A stretch of DNA of 29,635 bases. It comes from a virus. The position numbers were made by a program, and so were the translations under genes. The DNA lies in IMG/VR virus record IMGVR_UViG_3300034082_000345, positions 1 to 29,635 of that record; one strand, given 5' to 3'. Of the stretch, positions 1 through 7,760 are shown piece after piece. The first letter of the stretch is position 1, and every line of letters begins with the position of its first letter. A model generated the notes under the pieces. That model did not search any database and had not been told where the DNA came from. It worked only from the letters and a program-made list of their open reading frames with translations.

Positions 1-127
1 TGAGGATGAGCTTGTTTGGTTGGTCCACATCGATGTCAACATATAAATTGTACATGGTGAAGATAGACTTGACAAAGTCGGATTGCTTAATCTTGAGCGG
101 CACATATTGGTTGATGTCCAGGATACC
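1..127. repeat. left copy of 127-bp terminal direct repeat (circular assembly overlap)
   Basis: These 127 bases are identical to 29509-29635. A perfect repeat whose length equals a common assembler k-mer, with an open reading frame continuing in phase across it, is what a circular or circularly permuted genome gives when written as a linear contig. Trimming one copy leaves 29,508 bp. A real short terminal repeat of the packaged DNA is possible, but it would fall inside a coding sequence and match the k-mer size only by chance. Confidence 0.95.
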
Positions 128-1549
128 GCCAATCACTTGGATGTTGGTTGATGGAAGTATCTTGATACGCAGTGAGTTCACCTTGATTTCAGCATTGACA
201 GGATTCGGTGCTGGTGTGTATGGAAAGGTTGTGTTTGTGAACCATGCTGTAAATCCTTGTTGAACTCCGATGCTGATATTCATCGTGTCACCAGTGTTGA
301 GTCCACCTGAACCCGCTGCACTCTGACCGAAGATGATGCCACCTGTCTTGGTTCCTGATGATGGAGGTGAGAAGCTATGCACACCAGATGCAAGTGCAAA
401 GCCTGTGCCGATGATTTGAGTGTCATCTATGTTGACGAACTGATCGATGTATGAACCGAATGCAGTAGCCAATCGAGGTCTGCCAGTGTATGCGTTATAG
501 TTGTTGTAAACCGTTACACCATTTGTGTTGTTGATGTAGAAGTCATAGTTCAATTCATACTCAATGATGAACACCTCACCACTGAATACGTTGGTGTTGA
601 ATGGCACAGTGAACACACCTGTCGATGGATTGAATAAACCCTGTATATCAGATATCTCGGTCCACCCCGTTATCGGGTCATAATCTCCAAAGGTATTGGT
701 TGGCTCAACGAAGGTGAATGATGTGGTCAGTTCCTCATCGACCAAATAATCCTGTGCATCAAAGTTGTTCTCATCACCATTGTATGGGATAAGCAGCTTA
801 TCGAATCGTGCAGCTGCGAGTCCTGACCACTCGTATTGGAAACCCGCTGAGGAGAATATCCTATCGAGGTAGGTCTTGGCATAGATAGCTGGTTTGAATT
901 GACTAACATTTAACACATTGTCAGTGTCGAATGGCATCACATATTTGAAGCCATCAGTGACAGTATTTTGAAATGAGTTGATGATGTCAACAGCTGTGAA
1001 GGTATGGTTGAGGTCAGTGAAGTCGAGGTCAGTCAGCTCAGCATTTGTAATCGCAGTAAAGAACTCAATGCGAGTGTCCTTGATGAGGACCTCATACTCC
1101 ACCCCTTGCTCATAGGCATCGGTGACTTGAGTCTTTTTGACCGACAACAACTGAAGCAAAGCATCCTCAATGATGGGAATGCCATCCTGTATGACTGCAC
1201 ACTTGGTGATTGCGTTGATGTCGAATGTACCAGCTTGGATGTTTACATCATAGTAGTGGTTCAACATCTCGTTGTTGTTCTTGCTTCCAACCAATGTGAT
1301 GGTCTTGGAGAACGTTCCTGTGCGCTTGGTGAAATCTCTGATGTCTCCGACTGCAAAGTTCAGAGGGAAGGATGTATCTTCCTTCACATCAAGGTATCCA
1401 CCACCCTGTTGGTCATATCCGAGAGTGTTCAGAAAGTCGATGCAACACTGCTGTGCTTCGAATACTCCACCATCAGCAATGACCCTGTCCTCGAATGCAG
1501 TGACTTGTGAGCCAATCGATGAGGAGTATTTGATTTGTATCTTAACCAT
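1..1549 (-). CDS. large tail-tip/fibre-like protein, 5' part (residues 1 to about 516 of 947, gene spans contig ends)
   Basis: This is the N-terminal part of a 947-residue protein whose remainder is at 28214-29508. I chose the ATG at 1549 because it overlaps the end of the 475-residue tail gene by 8 bp and follows an ACAACATAA leader like those of other virion genes here. Samples of the frame between 1549 and 1 show no stop, and the frame continues in phase (482 codons to the ATG at 103, equivalent to 29611). Residues 22-36 carry A-D-G-G-V-F-E-A-Q-Q-C-C, close to the C-terminal A-E-G-G-V-L-E-A-E-P-C of the repeat protein at 5066-5437, a motif I associate with Bacteroidota phage virion proteins. 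A GTFSKTIT segment is shared with the neighbouring 475-residue protein. Its size and its place directly before the tape measure suggest a tail-tip, hub or side-fibre component. The specific function is inferred. Confidence 0.8.
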   Translation of the reverse strand, partial: MVKIQIKYSSSIGSQVTAFEDRVIADGGVFEAQQCCIDFLNTLGYDQQGGGYLDVKEDTSFPLNFAVGDIRDFTKRTGTFSKTITLVGSKNNNEMLNHYYDVNIQAGTFDINAITKCAVIQDGIPIIEDALLQLLSVKKTQVTDAYEQGVEYEVLIKDTRIEFFTAITNAELTDLDFTDLNHTFTAVDIINSFQNTVTDGFKYVMPFDTDNVLNVSQFKPAIYAKTYLDRIFSSAGFQYEWSGLAAARFDKLLIPYNGDENNFDAQDYLVDEELTTSFTFVEPTNTFGDYDPITGWTEISDIQGLFNPSTGVFTVPFNTNVFSGEVFIIEYELNYDFYINNTNGVTVYNNYNAYTGRPRLATAFGSYIDQFVNIDDTQIIGTGFALASGVHSFSPPSSGTKTGGIIFGQSAAGSGGLNTGDTMNISIGVQQGFTAWFTNTTFPYTPAPNPVNAEIKVNSLRIKILPSTNIQVIGGILDINQYVPLKIKQSDFVKSIFTMYNLYVDIDVDQPNKLIL

Positions 1550-2969
1550 TTATGTTGTCCTGATTTGCGAATCTGACATTGATGTTTTGACGGATGAGAT
1601 TCTTGTTGCGCTGCTTGTACACCTCGTATGAGTTGGTGTTCAATATCACAGGCTGATACGTTGACTCAACCACCTGAAGTGTATCACCACAAATATACGA
1701 TACTTTCTTGATGAACGTCTGAGGTGAGGTCATGACTTCCTCGAAGTATTGAGCCATGTCTTGAGTCATCCAATCAGAGTTGAGGTCAAGTGATTTGACT
1801 GCGTTCACATTGAGTTGGTTGAATCCAAAATCCTCAGTGTTGTATGTCCAGTGGTCAGAGCCATTGACGAAGCCTTCGACCTTTCGGTTGAACACCTCAC
1901 GACTGACATCTCCTCGCTCATATGATTTGAGCTGGAAGGCGAATGATGAGTATGAACCAAGACGATCCAGGAACACAATATGATACTGCTCCATGAGCGT
2001 TCTCCTGTCGATGTACACTCGATACTTGACCGAGTCTTGTTGACCGAGTGTTGAGCTGTTATCGAACCAAAAGTCAAACCAATCAATACCATCAGTCAAG
2101 AACAGTCCATTGTTCCCCGCACCCACAGCCACCTGTGCAATCTCATCAACCGAGGTGATGGTCTTGGAGAATGTACCACCAAGAGAAGTCTCAAAGCGCA
2201 CAGTTGATGTTGTCTTTGGTTTGCGTAGGTTCAACCAAGCATCTTGTCCTGGTGTCATGTAGAACGTGGTCGGCTGATTTGTCAACCACAATGCAGAGGG
2301 TTGGTTCAGTGTGAAATCAGTCTCATCGTATGTTGCCCAATCCATCCATCTGAAAGCTCCGTTGTATGCAATGTTGGCATCGTACTCGGTGATGTCTCTG
2401 AAGATGACTTTGCGATTGTCAGCGTATTTGACTACACCATCGATGGTTGCACTCGTGATCGTGGACCATGCCACGTTGACAACCACTGTTGACGCTGTTG
2501 CACTGACCACAGTGTGCAGTCCTTCGAGTTGAGGATTAGCAGCACCACCATCAGCTTGAGTGATGACAACCTGGTCACCCGCAACAAATGTGTTGGATAC
2601 GTTGATTTGAGTGTTGCCACTCGCATTGGTCAGTGATGATGTGTATGTGAACTCAGCCACATACTCCTCACCAACCTTGACATCGTACTCATATGATGAG
2701 TTGGGTGCGCCAATGTGGGTGGTTGACAGTGTATCCAAATCCCATGAGACTTGTGTCTGAAGTAGCTTGGACATATCTTGCTCACCGTACCCATCAATGA
2801 TGCGTGGCAATACTTTGTACTCGGCAATCTTGTTTGACGTTCCCGCCTCATAGATGTCGAATATATACCTGAAGCCACTGTTGTTCTTGTTGGTTGAATC
2901 AACAATGAACTTGAGCGGATTGTACGCTGGACTAAAGTCCTGGGGTGATGCTATCGAAGTTTGGCTCAT
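1542..2969 (-). CDS. tail/baseplate structural protein, 475 aa
   Basis: This 475-residue protein is rich in beta-strand, Ser/Thr and aromatic residues and has no signal peptide, membrane segment or enzymatic motif that I recognise. A Thr/Val/Ala-rich stretch around residues 110-180 looks like an inserted beta-sandwich. A GTFSKTIT segment near residue 265 also occurs in the large tail protein encoded next. The start at 2969 overlaps the upstream 120-residue gene by 38 bp and the end overlaps the 947-residue gene by 8 bp, so the three are probably translationally coupled. Position between the receptor-binding cassette and the tail-tip gene suggests a distal tail or baseplate part that links fibre to tip. 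That role is inferred from context. Confidence 0.7.
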   Translation of the reverse strand: MSQTSIASPQDFSPAYNPLKFIVDSTNKNNSGFRYIFDIYEAGTSNKIAEYKVLPRIIDGYGEQDMSKLLQTQVSWDLDTLSTTHIGAPNSSYEYDVKVGEEYVAEFTYTSSLTNASGNTQINVSNTFVAGDQVVITQADGGAANPQLEGLHTVVSATASTVVVNVAWSTITSATIDGVVKYADNRKVIFRDITEYDANIAYNGAFRWMDWATYDETDFTLNQPSALWLTNQPTTFYMTPGQDAWLNLRKPKTTSTVRFETSLGGTFSKTITSVDEIAQVAVGAGNNGLFLTDGIDWFDFWFDNSSTLGQQDSVKYRVYIDRRTLMEQYHIVFLDRLGSYSSFAFQLKSYERGDVSREVFNRKVEGFVNGSDHWTYNTEDFGFNQLNVNAVKSLDLNSDWMTQDMAQYFEEVMTSPQTFIKKVSYICGDTLQVVESTYQPVILNTNSYEVYKQRNKNLIRQNINVRFANQDNING

Positions 2970-3294
2970 AAGGGAATTCCTCTTTTATTGAATGACCAGC
3001 AAATGCGTGTTTCGGGTTCTTTGGTTCTACAAGGTTAGCCCCGAACTCGTAAAGCTCAGTTGACATAACGTCGTAGTGATATCCGTCTGCGTAGATAGGT
3101 TCGGTAATTACTTCCATTCCTTCCATTACGGGAGGAGTTAGCATAATCAACCCAATTTCAACAACTGCTTGTACTCCGTTTCCGTAGGCTTCGTGTTTTT
3201 CTCCGTTGAACTCAACCTCGATGAGAATGTTTTTGGCTTTAAGGTCTGCGAGTGCGGTGTCCTTGTTTTCGTATGTCAGTTTATATATGTTCAT
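2932..3294 (-). CDS. small virion or fibre-accessory protein, 120 aa
   Basis: This 120-residue, mildly acidic protein has no recognised domain. Its C-terminal half contains Y-H-Y-D-V-M and N-P-K-H-A-F segments that I associate, by memory only, with small proteins encoded beside fibre genes in Bacteroidota phages. It abuts the fibre gene upstream (3294 is shared) and its end overlaps the 475-residue tail gene by 38 bp. A fibre-assembly chaperone or a short linker protein would fit this place, but nothing in the sequence proves either. Base composition is intermediate between the A/T-rich fibre gene and the richer tail gene. Confidence 0.6.
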   Translation of the reverse strand: MNIYKLTYENKDTALADLKAKNILIEVEFNGEKHEAYGNGVQAVVEIGLIMLTPPVMEGMEVITEPIYADGYHYDVMSTELYEFGANLVEPKNPKHAFAGHSIKEEFPYEPNFDSITPGL

Positions 3295-5069
3295 TAGATA
3301 GTTGTTAAGGTTGCTAATTGTGCGTTAGTCAAGCGTGTTTTCCAAAGGGCGGCGGCGTTTCCAATCAACCCAGTAAAGGTTTCGCTACCAGTTAAGCCAG
3401 CTAAATTACCTAAATATAATTGAGATAAGTTAGCTTGTATTGCATTAGGTTGAATCATTCCAGTAATAGCAGAACCATCAATATACATACTTGTATCATT
3501 AGCTTTATATGCTAAAGCAACTTTATACCTATTGCCTTTAATAATACCATTAGCAGTAACACCACCAACAAGACTTCCGTTTGTCCATATTCGCGAAGAT
3601 AACCCACTATTGATTGGGTCATATTCTAAATATATTGCCTCTAAATAAGTTTGATTTGAGGTTGCTAAATTTATTAATATTGGTGCGGTACCATTTGGAG
3701 CAATAAAATCCAAGAACAATGTCCCCTCCGTTTGACCGATAAGCGAACTGATACCCGTCTTTGATATTACGTCTGCGTTGCGTGTTACACTTGCTGAGGT
3801 TGTAGGTATGTATGATGTTGGGTATGAACCTTGCTCTAATTGCACTCCAAACCATTCATTGTAAACATTAGGTGTGTTTGAATTTCCAAAGCGACCGCGT
3901 AAACTAATTACCGCAAGAGTAATTGGAACACTACAATAAATTCTATACCATCCGTTAGCCAATGCGGTAAACCCACTAGATGTAATTGCACCCGATGTGA
4001 TTATTGTTTCAGAAGCAAAATTAAAATCCATAAAACTAACATCCCCGCCAATACCAACGTGAACGGGTTTTATAGTTGCTGAAGCGTCTGTTCCTTGTTT
4101 TACATAAGCACTCCAAGTATAAGTATTTACGGCAATACCAACTGATTGTTCAAAATAAACATCGTTTGCAGTAGCTCCGTTTGTTATTCTTTTTGCACTA
4201 TTTAATCCATTTGGACCTATTTGATTAGAAGTAATTGAACATTGATTAAATGTAAAATTAGGTGTTAATGCTTCGCTATATGTTTGTAAATTTGTCCTCT
4301 GCGGTTCTACTAACAAACTTGGACAAGTTCCGTTTGAGTAGTCAAGTCTTGGGATGTTTAGTCTTGTTTCCGTTTTTTGGTAGTCTTTAGCGGTTGAGCC
4401 TTCGACAAGTTGAGCACCCCAAGCGTAAACACTTTGACCTGTAACCCTTGTAAAAGAATTATTTCCGTCAGGGTAAAGCATAAACGCAGTATATGCAACT
4501 GCATTCGGTACATATCCAGTAACTGAACAACGATACCAACCATTCCCGACATTTTCAATTTCAGTATCTAAAATAACTGCTGCACCATCGGGTAGGTTAC
4601 CACCTACTACACCCGTAGACAAATTAAACCAAACATACATTTCTCCATAAGTAGTTGCACCACTTCGAGCAATAGCAAGTACTGCCCAGTCATTGTTGGT
4701 ACGCTTCAAATAAACGGAATGCGTAACTATTTGAGAAGTATTGACGGATGAATAAGTTTGTAAAATAATACCCGAAGACGAACTATTTGTGATTGTGTCA
4801 GCGGTTGTGCTTCCGTTTGGTGCGGTGGTGCTATTTGTAGAAATGCTTAAAGCGGTCTTATTCCAAATTGAATTGCTAAAATCTTCGCTATATGAAAGCA
4901 AATTGTAAGGCACTAACTCCACCAAGCCAGCTGAGTTAACTCTTGTTGCGGTGGTCGCTCTTGTTACTGACAAGTCGCCACTTCCGTCCGACGGAATAAC
5001 GGAATAAAGTTTGCCCTCTTTATATCCGTTTGGCGTTACTATTAAGGAAGCGGTGTCTAATAGGCTCAT
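3294..5069 (-). CDS. putative receptor-binding tail fibre with tandem beta-sandwich domains, 591 aa
   Basis: This 591-residue protein starts with a short conserved-looking N-terminal part containing D-G-S-G-D-L-S-V-T-R-A-T. Two related carbohydrate-binding-like beta-sandwich modules follow (about residues 58-235 and 258-430). Each begins with Y-S-E-(D/A) and contains NGWYR and VQLEQG or AQLVEG segments. A LamG/concanavalin-like C-terminal module (about 440-585) contains I-D-G-S-A and Y-L-G-N-L. This architecture is typical of phage adhesins that bind surface glycans. The coding region is visibly richer in A/T and in TTA, AAT and AAA codons than the flanking tail genes, which points to exchange of the host-range module by recombination. 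It overlaps the upstream repeat protein by 4 bp. Receptor binding is inferred from domain type and location. Confidence 0.75.
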   Translation of the reverse strand: MSLLDTASLIVTPNGYKEGKLYSVIPSDGSGDLSVTRATTATRVNSAGLVELVPYNLLSYSEDFSNSIWNKTALSISTNSTTAPNGSTTADTITNSSSSGIILQTYSSVNTSQIVTHSVYLKRTNNDWAVLAIARSGATTYGEMYVWFNLSTGVVGGNLPDGAAVILDTEIENVGNGWYRCSVTGYVPNAVAYTAFMLYPDGNNSFTRVTGQSVYAWGAQLVEGSTAKDYQKTETRLNIPRLDYSNGTCPSLLVEPQRTNLQTYSEALTPNFTFNQCSITSNQIGPNGLNSAKRITNGATANDVYFEQSVGIAVNTYTWSAYVKQGTDASATIKPVHVGIGGDVSFMDFNFASETIITSGAITSSGFTALANGWYRIYCSVPITLAVISLRGRFGNSNTPNVYNEWFGVQLEQGSYPTSYIPTTSASVTRNADVISKTGISSLIGQTEGTLFLDFIAPNGTAPILINLATSNQTYLEAIYLEYDPINSGLSSRIWTNGSLVGGVTANGIIKGNRYKVALAYKANDTSMYIDGSAITGMIQPNAIQANLSQLYLGNLAGLTGSETFTGLIGNAAALWKTRLTNAQLATLTTI

Positions 5070-5437
5070 ATATCAAATTGGTTTAATGTTAATTCAAGGC
5101 AAGGCTCTGCCTCCAGGACTCCACCCTCGGCATTGATTCTCGCAATCAGTAGGTCAATCAAATCAGCATTCGCTTGTATCTCCATAGCAAGAGCCTGAAT
5201 CCACGATCCGTTGACTGGAGCAGTCGCACCGAAGTCCTCAGCCAAGGATTGAATCCATCCCTCACCGAGATCGTGGTTGACATCAAAGAACTCGCACAGT
5301 GCTTGGAGCCATGACCCATTGACCGTTGCTGTGATTCCATAGTGAAAGCAGATTGACTGCCAAAGTGACTCATTGACCACCGACCCATTGAGGTCATGCA
5401 GTATGGTATGGAGCCATGATTGATTGTATATTGCCAT
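5066..5437 (-). CDS. tryptophan-periodic 18-residue repeat virion protein, 123 aa
   Basis: The protein has five degenerate repeats marked by tryptophans at residues 8, 26, 43, 61 and 79, spaced 17-18 residues. The unit resembles V-N-G-S-W-(L/I)-Q-A-L followed by an acidic or aromatic stretch, and is predicted helical with turns. Residues 100-113 then carry R-I-N-A-E-G-G-V-L-E-A-E-P-C, close to the N-terminal motif of the 947-residue tail protein. It is the first structural gene after large terminase and overlaps the fibre gene by 4 bp. It may be a fibre shaft, anchor or adaptor; its role is not known to me. The start follows a TGCAACATA-type leader shared by several virion genes. Confidence 0.7.
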   Translation of the reverse strand: MAIYNQSWLHTILHDLNGSVVNESLWQSICFHYGITATVNGSWLQALCEFFDVNHDLGEGWIQSLAEDFGATAPVNGSWIQALAMEIQANADLIDLLIARINAEGGVLEAEPCLELTLNQFDI

Positions 5438-5439
5438 AT

Positions 5440-5450
5440 CCTATGTTGCA
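5440..5450 (-). promoter_or_regulatory. TGCAACATAGG leader motif before the repeat-protein gene
   Basis: Read on the minus strand the bases are TGCAACATAGG, followed after two bases by the start codon. The same motif, TGCAACATAAG, sits just before the starts of the genes at 25712, 24011 and 21438, and a weaker version precedes 1549. It may act as a translation-initiation or regulator-binding element. Confidence 0.4.
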
Positions 5451-5467
5451 GATTTGATGTCAAGTGT

Positions 5468-6628
5468 TTAGAAGGCGAAGTATGAATCATCGGTATAGTA
5501 CTCTTGGCGAATGTGAGTGGTCGCATATCGGATGGCATCCATGGCATCATCGTACAGCTTCACAGGTTCATCCATGATGAGGTCCCCGACCTTTTTCCAT
5601 TTGTAGTTTTCGTATTCCTTTTTGACTCTCGGGTCATCCTGACACCACACCCCAAAGGTTTTGATGTTGTCGATTCCTTTCTTGACCACCTTGTTGGCGT
5701 TCATCACATCGTACCCAGCGTTGTTCATCTCGGCAATGATTTCAGGTCGAGCGTAGTCAGCCACGATGGTGACATACTTCTCGATGCTCAGCTCATCTAT
5801 TCGAGCGATGAGGTTGGTGGTGGTCAGATACGATTCATAGATGACAGGCTCGATGTAGATGTCATTCTCGCAGTGGTACACCCTTATCAGTGCTGTGGGG
5901 TGGTTGTACCCGAAATCGATTCCATATACAAAGTTGACGAACCGAGCGGGTCGATGCTTCACAAAGGTCCAATTCGAATATATGTTCGACTTGCTGATTG
6001 CCTTCTCACCAAGCGCATAGATTTGATACAGTGCCTCATCAGTGCGCTTGAGGTCCTCAATCTGACGCTTGATGCTGTCGGGGAGGAATGGGTTGTCCTT
6101 GTATGTTGACTTGATGATGATGCTCTCCTCCATCGGTAGGTCATACAACCAGGATGATGACTCACTCGGGTTGTAGTCGAAGATGAGCTTTGACTCGGTC
6201 CTCATGTTGAGCTGCTGAAAATCTTCAAACCATAGTTCGTTGGCTTCATTGCACCATCCCACATCACGCTTTCGCCCTCGTATCTTCTGCTCATCATCCA
6301 CCGAAAAGAACTCCACGATGCTGCCATTCGGGAAGGTGTAGATGTGTTCAGACTTGTTGTGACTGCTCACCTCATATATATCCATTGCCTTCATGATTTC
6401 AAAAAAGTCACGCATCACTGTTGCCCTGAGAGCTGGGAATGTTTTGCGCACCACACTGACCACTTTGTTGGGGTGCTGGATGCAGTACACAATAATCATC
6501 TGACACAGGCTGTATGTCTTACTTGATCGTGAGCCACCCTCATTGATGATGAACCTGAGGCTCGGGTCAGCCAATGCAGTGTAGTTCTTTTCGAAGATGA
6601 CAGTGCTGTCGATTGTGATTGCAGCCAT
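5468..6628 (-). CDS. terL: terminase large subunit (PBSX/phage terminase family), 386 aa
   Basis: This is the ATP-driven DNA-packaging motor with its nuclease domain. The ATPase shows a Walker A G-S-R-S-S-K-T at residues 32-38, a Walker B V-G-W-C-N-E at 123-128 with catalytic Glu128, and an F-D-Y-N-P coupling motif near 150. The RNase H-like nuclease shows Asp238 in G-I-D-F-G-Y, Asp291 in V-A-D-Y-A and the terminal pair in D-D-A-M-D-A-I-R-Y-A (about 360-369). Length is normal for the compact terminases of small siphophages. It follows the small subunit after a 76-bp gap that holds a possible promoter. Headful or cohesive-end cutting cannot be decided from this sequence. Confidence 0.95.
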   Translation of the reverse strand: MAAITIDSTVIFEKNYTALADPSLRFIINEGGSRSSKTYSLCQMIIVYCIQHPNKVVSVVRKTFPALRATVMRDFFEIMKAMDIYEVSSHNKSEHIYTFPNGSIVEFFSVDDEQKIRGRKRDVGWCNEANELWFEDFQQLNMRTESKLIFDYNPSESSSWLYDLPMEESIIIKSTYKDNPFLPDSIKRQIEDLKRTDEALYQIYALGEKAISKSNIYSNWTFVKHRPARFVNFVYGIDFGYNHPTALIRVYHCENDIYIEPVIYESYLTTTNLIARIDELSIEKYVTIVADYARPEIIAEMNNAGYDVMNANKVVKKGIDNIKTFGVWCQDDPRVKKEYENYKWKKVGDLIMDEPVKLYDDAMDAIRYATTHIRQEYYTDDSYFAF

Positions 6629-6687
6629 AGCTCAAGTTTAGGCAATACCAAAGCCATACAAGAGTTTTCCCTTATATGACATTTCTA

Positions 6688-6695
6688 CAAATATA
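6688..6695 (-). promoter_or_regulatory. possible Bacteroidota -7 box before large terminase
   Basis: Minus-strand bases TATATTTG match the Bacteroidota -7 consensus TAnnTTTG exactly, about 60 bp upstream of the large-terminase start in the only sizeable gap between the terminase genes. I see no convincing TTTG element at the usual -33 distance, so this is a weak call. Confidence 0.3.
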
Positions 6696-6704
6696 GCAAT
6701 AATA

Positions 6705-7127
6705 CTATTCAGTAGGTTTAATAATATTCACCTTCACCTCGGAGATAGTTTGCCCTCCACTGGTGATGTCAGTTTTCTCAGTCAGTCCATTCAGACGTTG
6801 AGTGATGGATGGGTTGTATTGTCCAGCCATGCCTCCCTCGATTTGGTCTTGCTTGATGTTTGCCTCTATCGTGCGGCAGATTGTGGTATACGCTGAATAT
6901 CTCCCATCGGTATTTGCGAAATAATCTTCCACGCTCTTATGCTTATCAGCAGCAAATGCTCTGAATCCAACCACAGTGAGCGGTCTCTCAAGCGGTACAG
7001 GGACAGCTTCACCTGTCTTATTGGATAGCTGATAAAGATATCGAGGATTGTCCTTGCACCATTTGCGGTACTCTTGGAACAATTGCCACATATCTTCGGG
7101 TGTTTCTATATTTTTAGTTCTGCCCAT
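6705..7127 (-). CDS. terS: terminase small subunit (gp3-like DNA-packaging protein), 140 aa
   Basis: This 140-residue protein would recognise phage DNA and load the large subunit. The middle has R-P-L-T-V-V-G-F-R-A-F-A (about 48-59), then D-Y-F and a helical segment, then I-E-G-G-M-A-G-Q-Y-N-P-S (about 96-107) and a short R-L-N-G-L-T-E-K tail. This order matches the small-terminase family that includes DNA-packaging protein gp3. The C-terminus probably contacts the large subunit. The start shares one base with the upstream stop codon (TAATG), and large terminase follows directly. Confidence is high from the pairing and the motif order. Confidence 0.85.
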   Translation of the reverse strand: MGRTKNIETPEDMWQLFQEYRKWCKDNPRYLYQLSNKTGEAVPVPLERPLTVVGFRAFAADKHKSVEDYFANTDGRYSAYTTICRTIEANIKQDQIEGGMAGQYNPSITQRLNGLTEKTDITSGGQTISEVKVNIIKPTE

Positions 7128-7468
7128 TAGATTAGATTTAGTCCTTTAAGTTTACTTTCTGCCCAATCAAGTCCTGTCTTGCCACCCCATAGAAGGAATG
7201 AAACGTATCCACAGTCCTCAGGTGCTGAATCATCAAATGTTGGCTCTGCTCTGCTGAGATATGAGTACATCCGTTTGATGGTATCGACTGAGATTGGTTC
7301 TTTGTTTGCGAGTTGTTGACCTCTAACCTTCCCGACTTGTGTGGCACACTTGTTCCCCAGCTCCTCATTGAGTTCAATACCTCGTCTTGCGTTGTTGCGC
7401 ACTGAATCGGGATAGTCGCTGTATGAGTCCTCAGCAAATGCGTGAAGGTACTTAGATAGCGGTGTCAT
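7127..7468 (-). CDS. conserved pre-terminase protein of unknown function, 113 aa
   Basis: The chosen ATG at 7468 gives 113 residues and a 17-bp overlap with the gene before it; the frame stays open upstream, but that part is the antisense side of coupling and looks like shadow sequence. The protein contains V-R-N-N-A-R-R-G-I-E-L-N-E, then V-R-G-Q-Q-L-A, then T-I-K-R-M-Y-S-Y-L-S-R, then S-F-L-L-W-G-G-K-T-G-L-D-W-A. I recognise this pattern (RA-rich helix, RxxQLA, RM, LWGG..G..WA) from small phage proteins near packaging or head-protease genes, sometimes as a fused domain, but I know no function. The gene ends one base into small terminase, so co-translation is likely. Confidence 0.7.
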   Translation of the reverse strand: MTPLSKYLHAFAEDSYSDYPDSVRNNARRGIELNEELGNKCATQVGKVRGQQLANKEPISVDTIKRMYSYLSRAEPTFDDSAPEDCGYVSFLLWGGKTGLDWAESKLKGLNLI

Positions 7469-7760
7469 TGTTTCTATTCCTTTTGCTTTCTTTCTTAGCG
7501 ACTGCATTGACTGGTCTTTTTCGTTTTGGTTTTGGTTCAACTGCTGGAGCTTCGACTTGCTCATCTGCCTCAATACCTTCATATCTGATAGGCTCAGGCA
7601 CTGTTGCGGTCTCTGCTTCCTTTTCAAACAGGTATCCGAGTCCTATGGTGACATAATATCGGTACTTGCTGACATCTATGTTGTCAACAATGATGGTTTT
7701 GTTTCCGAGCGATGTCCTTTTGATGATGGTCTTGCCCTGAAATTCGGTTTTGATTTTCAT
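7452..7760 (-). CDS. hypothetical protein with basic C-terminal tail, 102 aa
   Basis: The N-terminal half (K-T-I-I-K-R-T-S-L-G-N-K and Y-Y-V-T-I-G-L-G-Y-L-F-E) looks like a small folded domain. The C-terminal third (about 70-102) is very rich in Lys, Arg, Pro and Ala and could bind nucleic acid. I recall similar small proteins just before terminase genes of Bacteroidota phages but no assigned role. The start overlaps the sigma-like gene by 77 bp, an unusually long overlap. Since both frames look coding, I keep this start rather than a shorter one. Confidence 0.65.
   Translation of the reverse strand: MKIKTEFQGKTIIKRTSLGNKTIIVDNIDVSKYRYYVTIGLGYLFEKEAETATVPEPIRYEGIEADEQVEAPAVEPKPKRKRPVNAVAKKESKRNRNNDTAI

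Noticed and set aside
1004-1510. 168-residue plus-strand frame
   Set aside because: It is antisense to the 947-residue tail gene, which is unbroken across the region.
5504-6109. 201-residue open frame on the plus strand
   Set aside because: It is fully antisense to the large terminase, whose ATPase and nuclease motifs are clear. The translation has no promoter, leader or domain.
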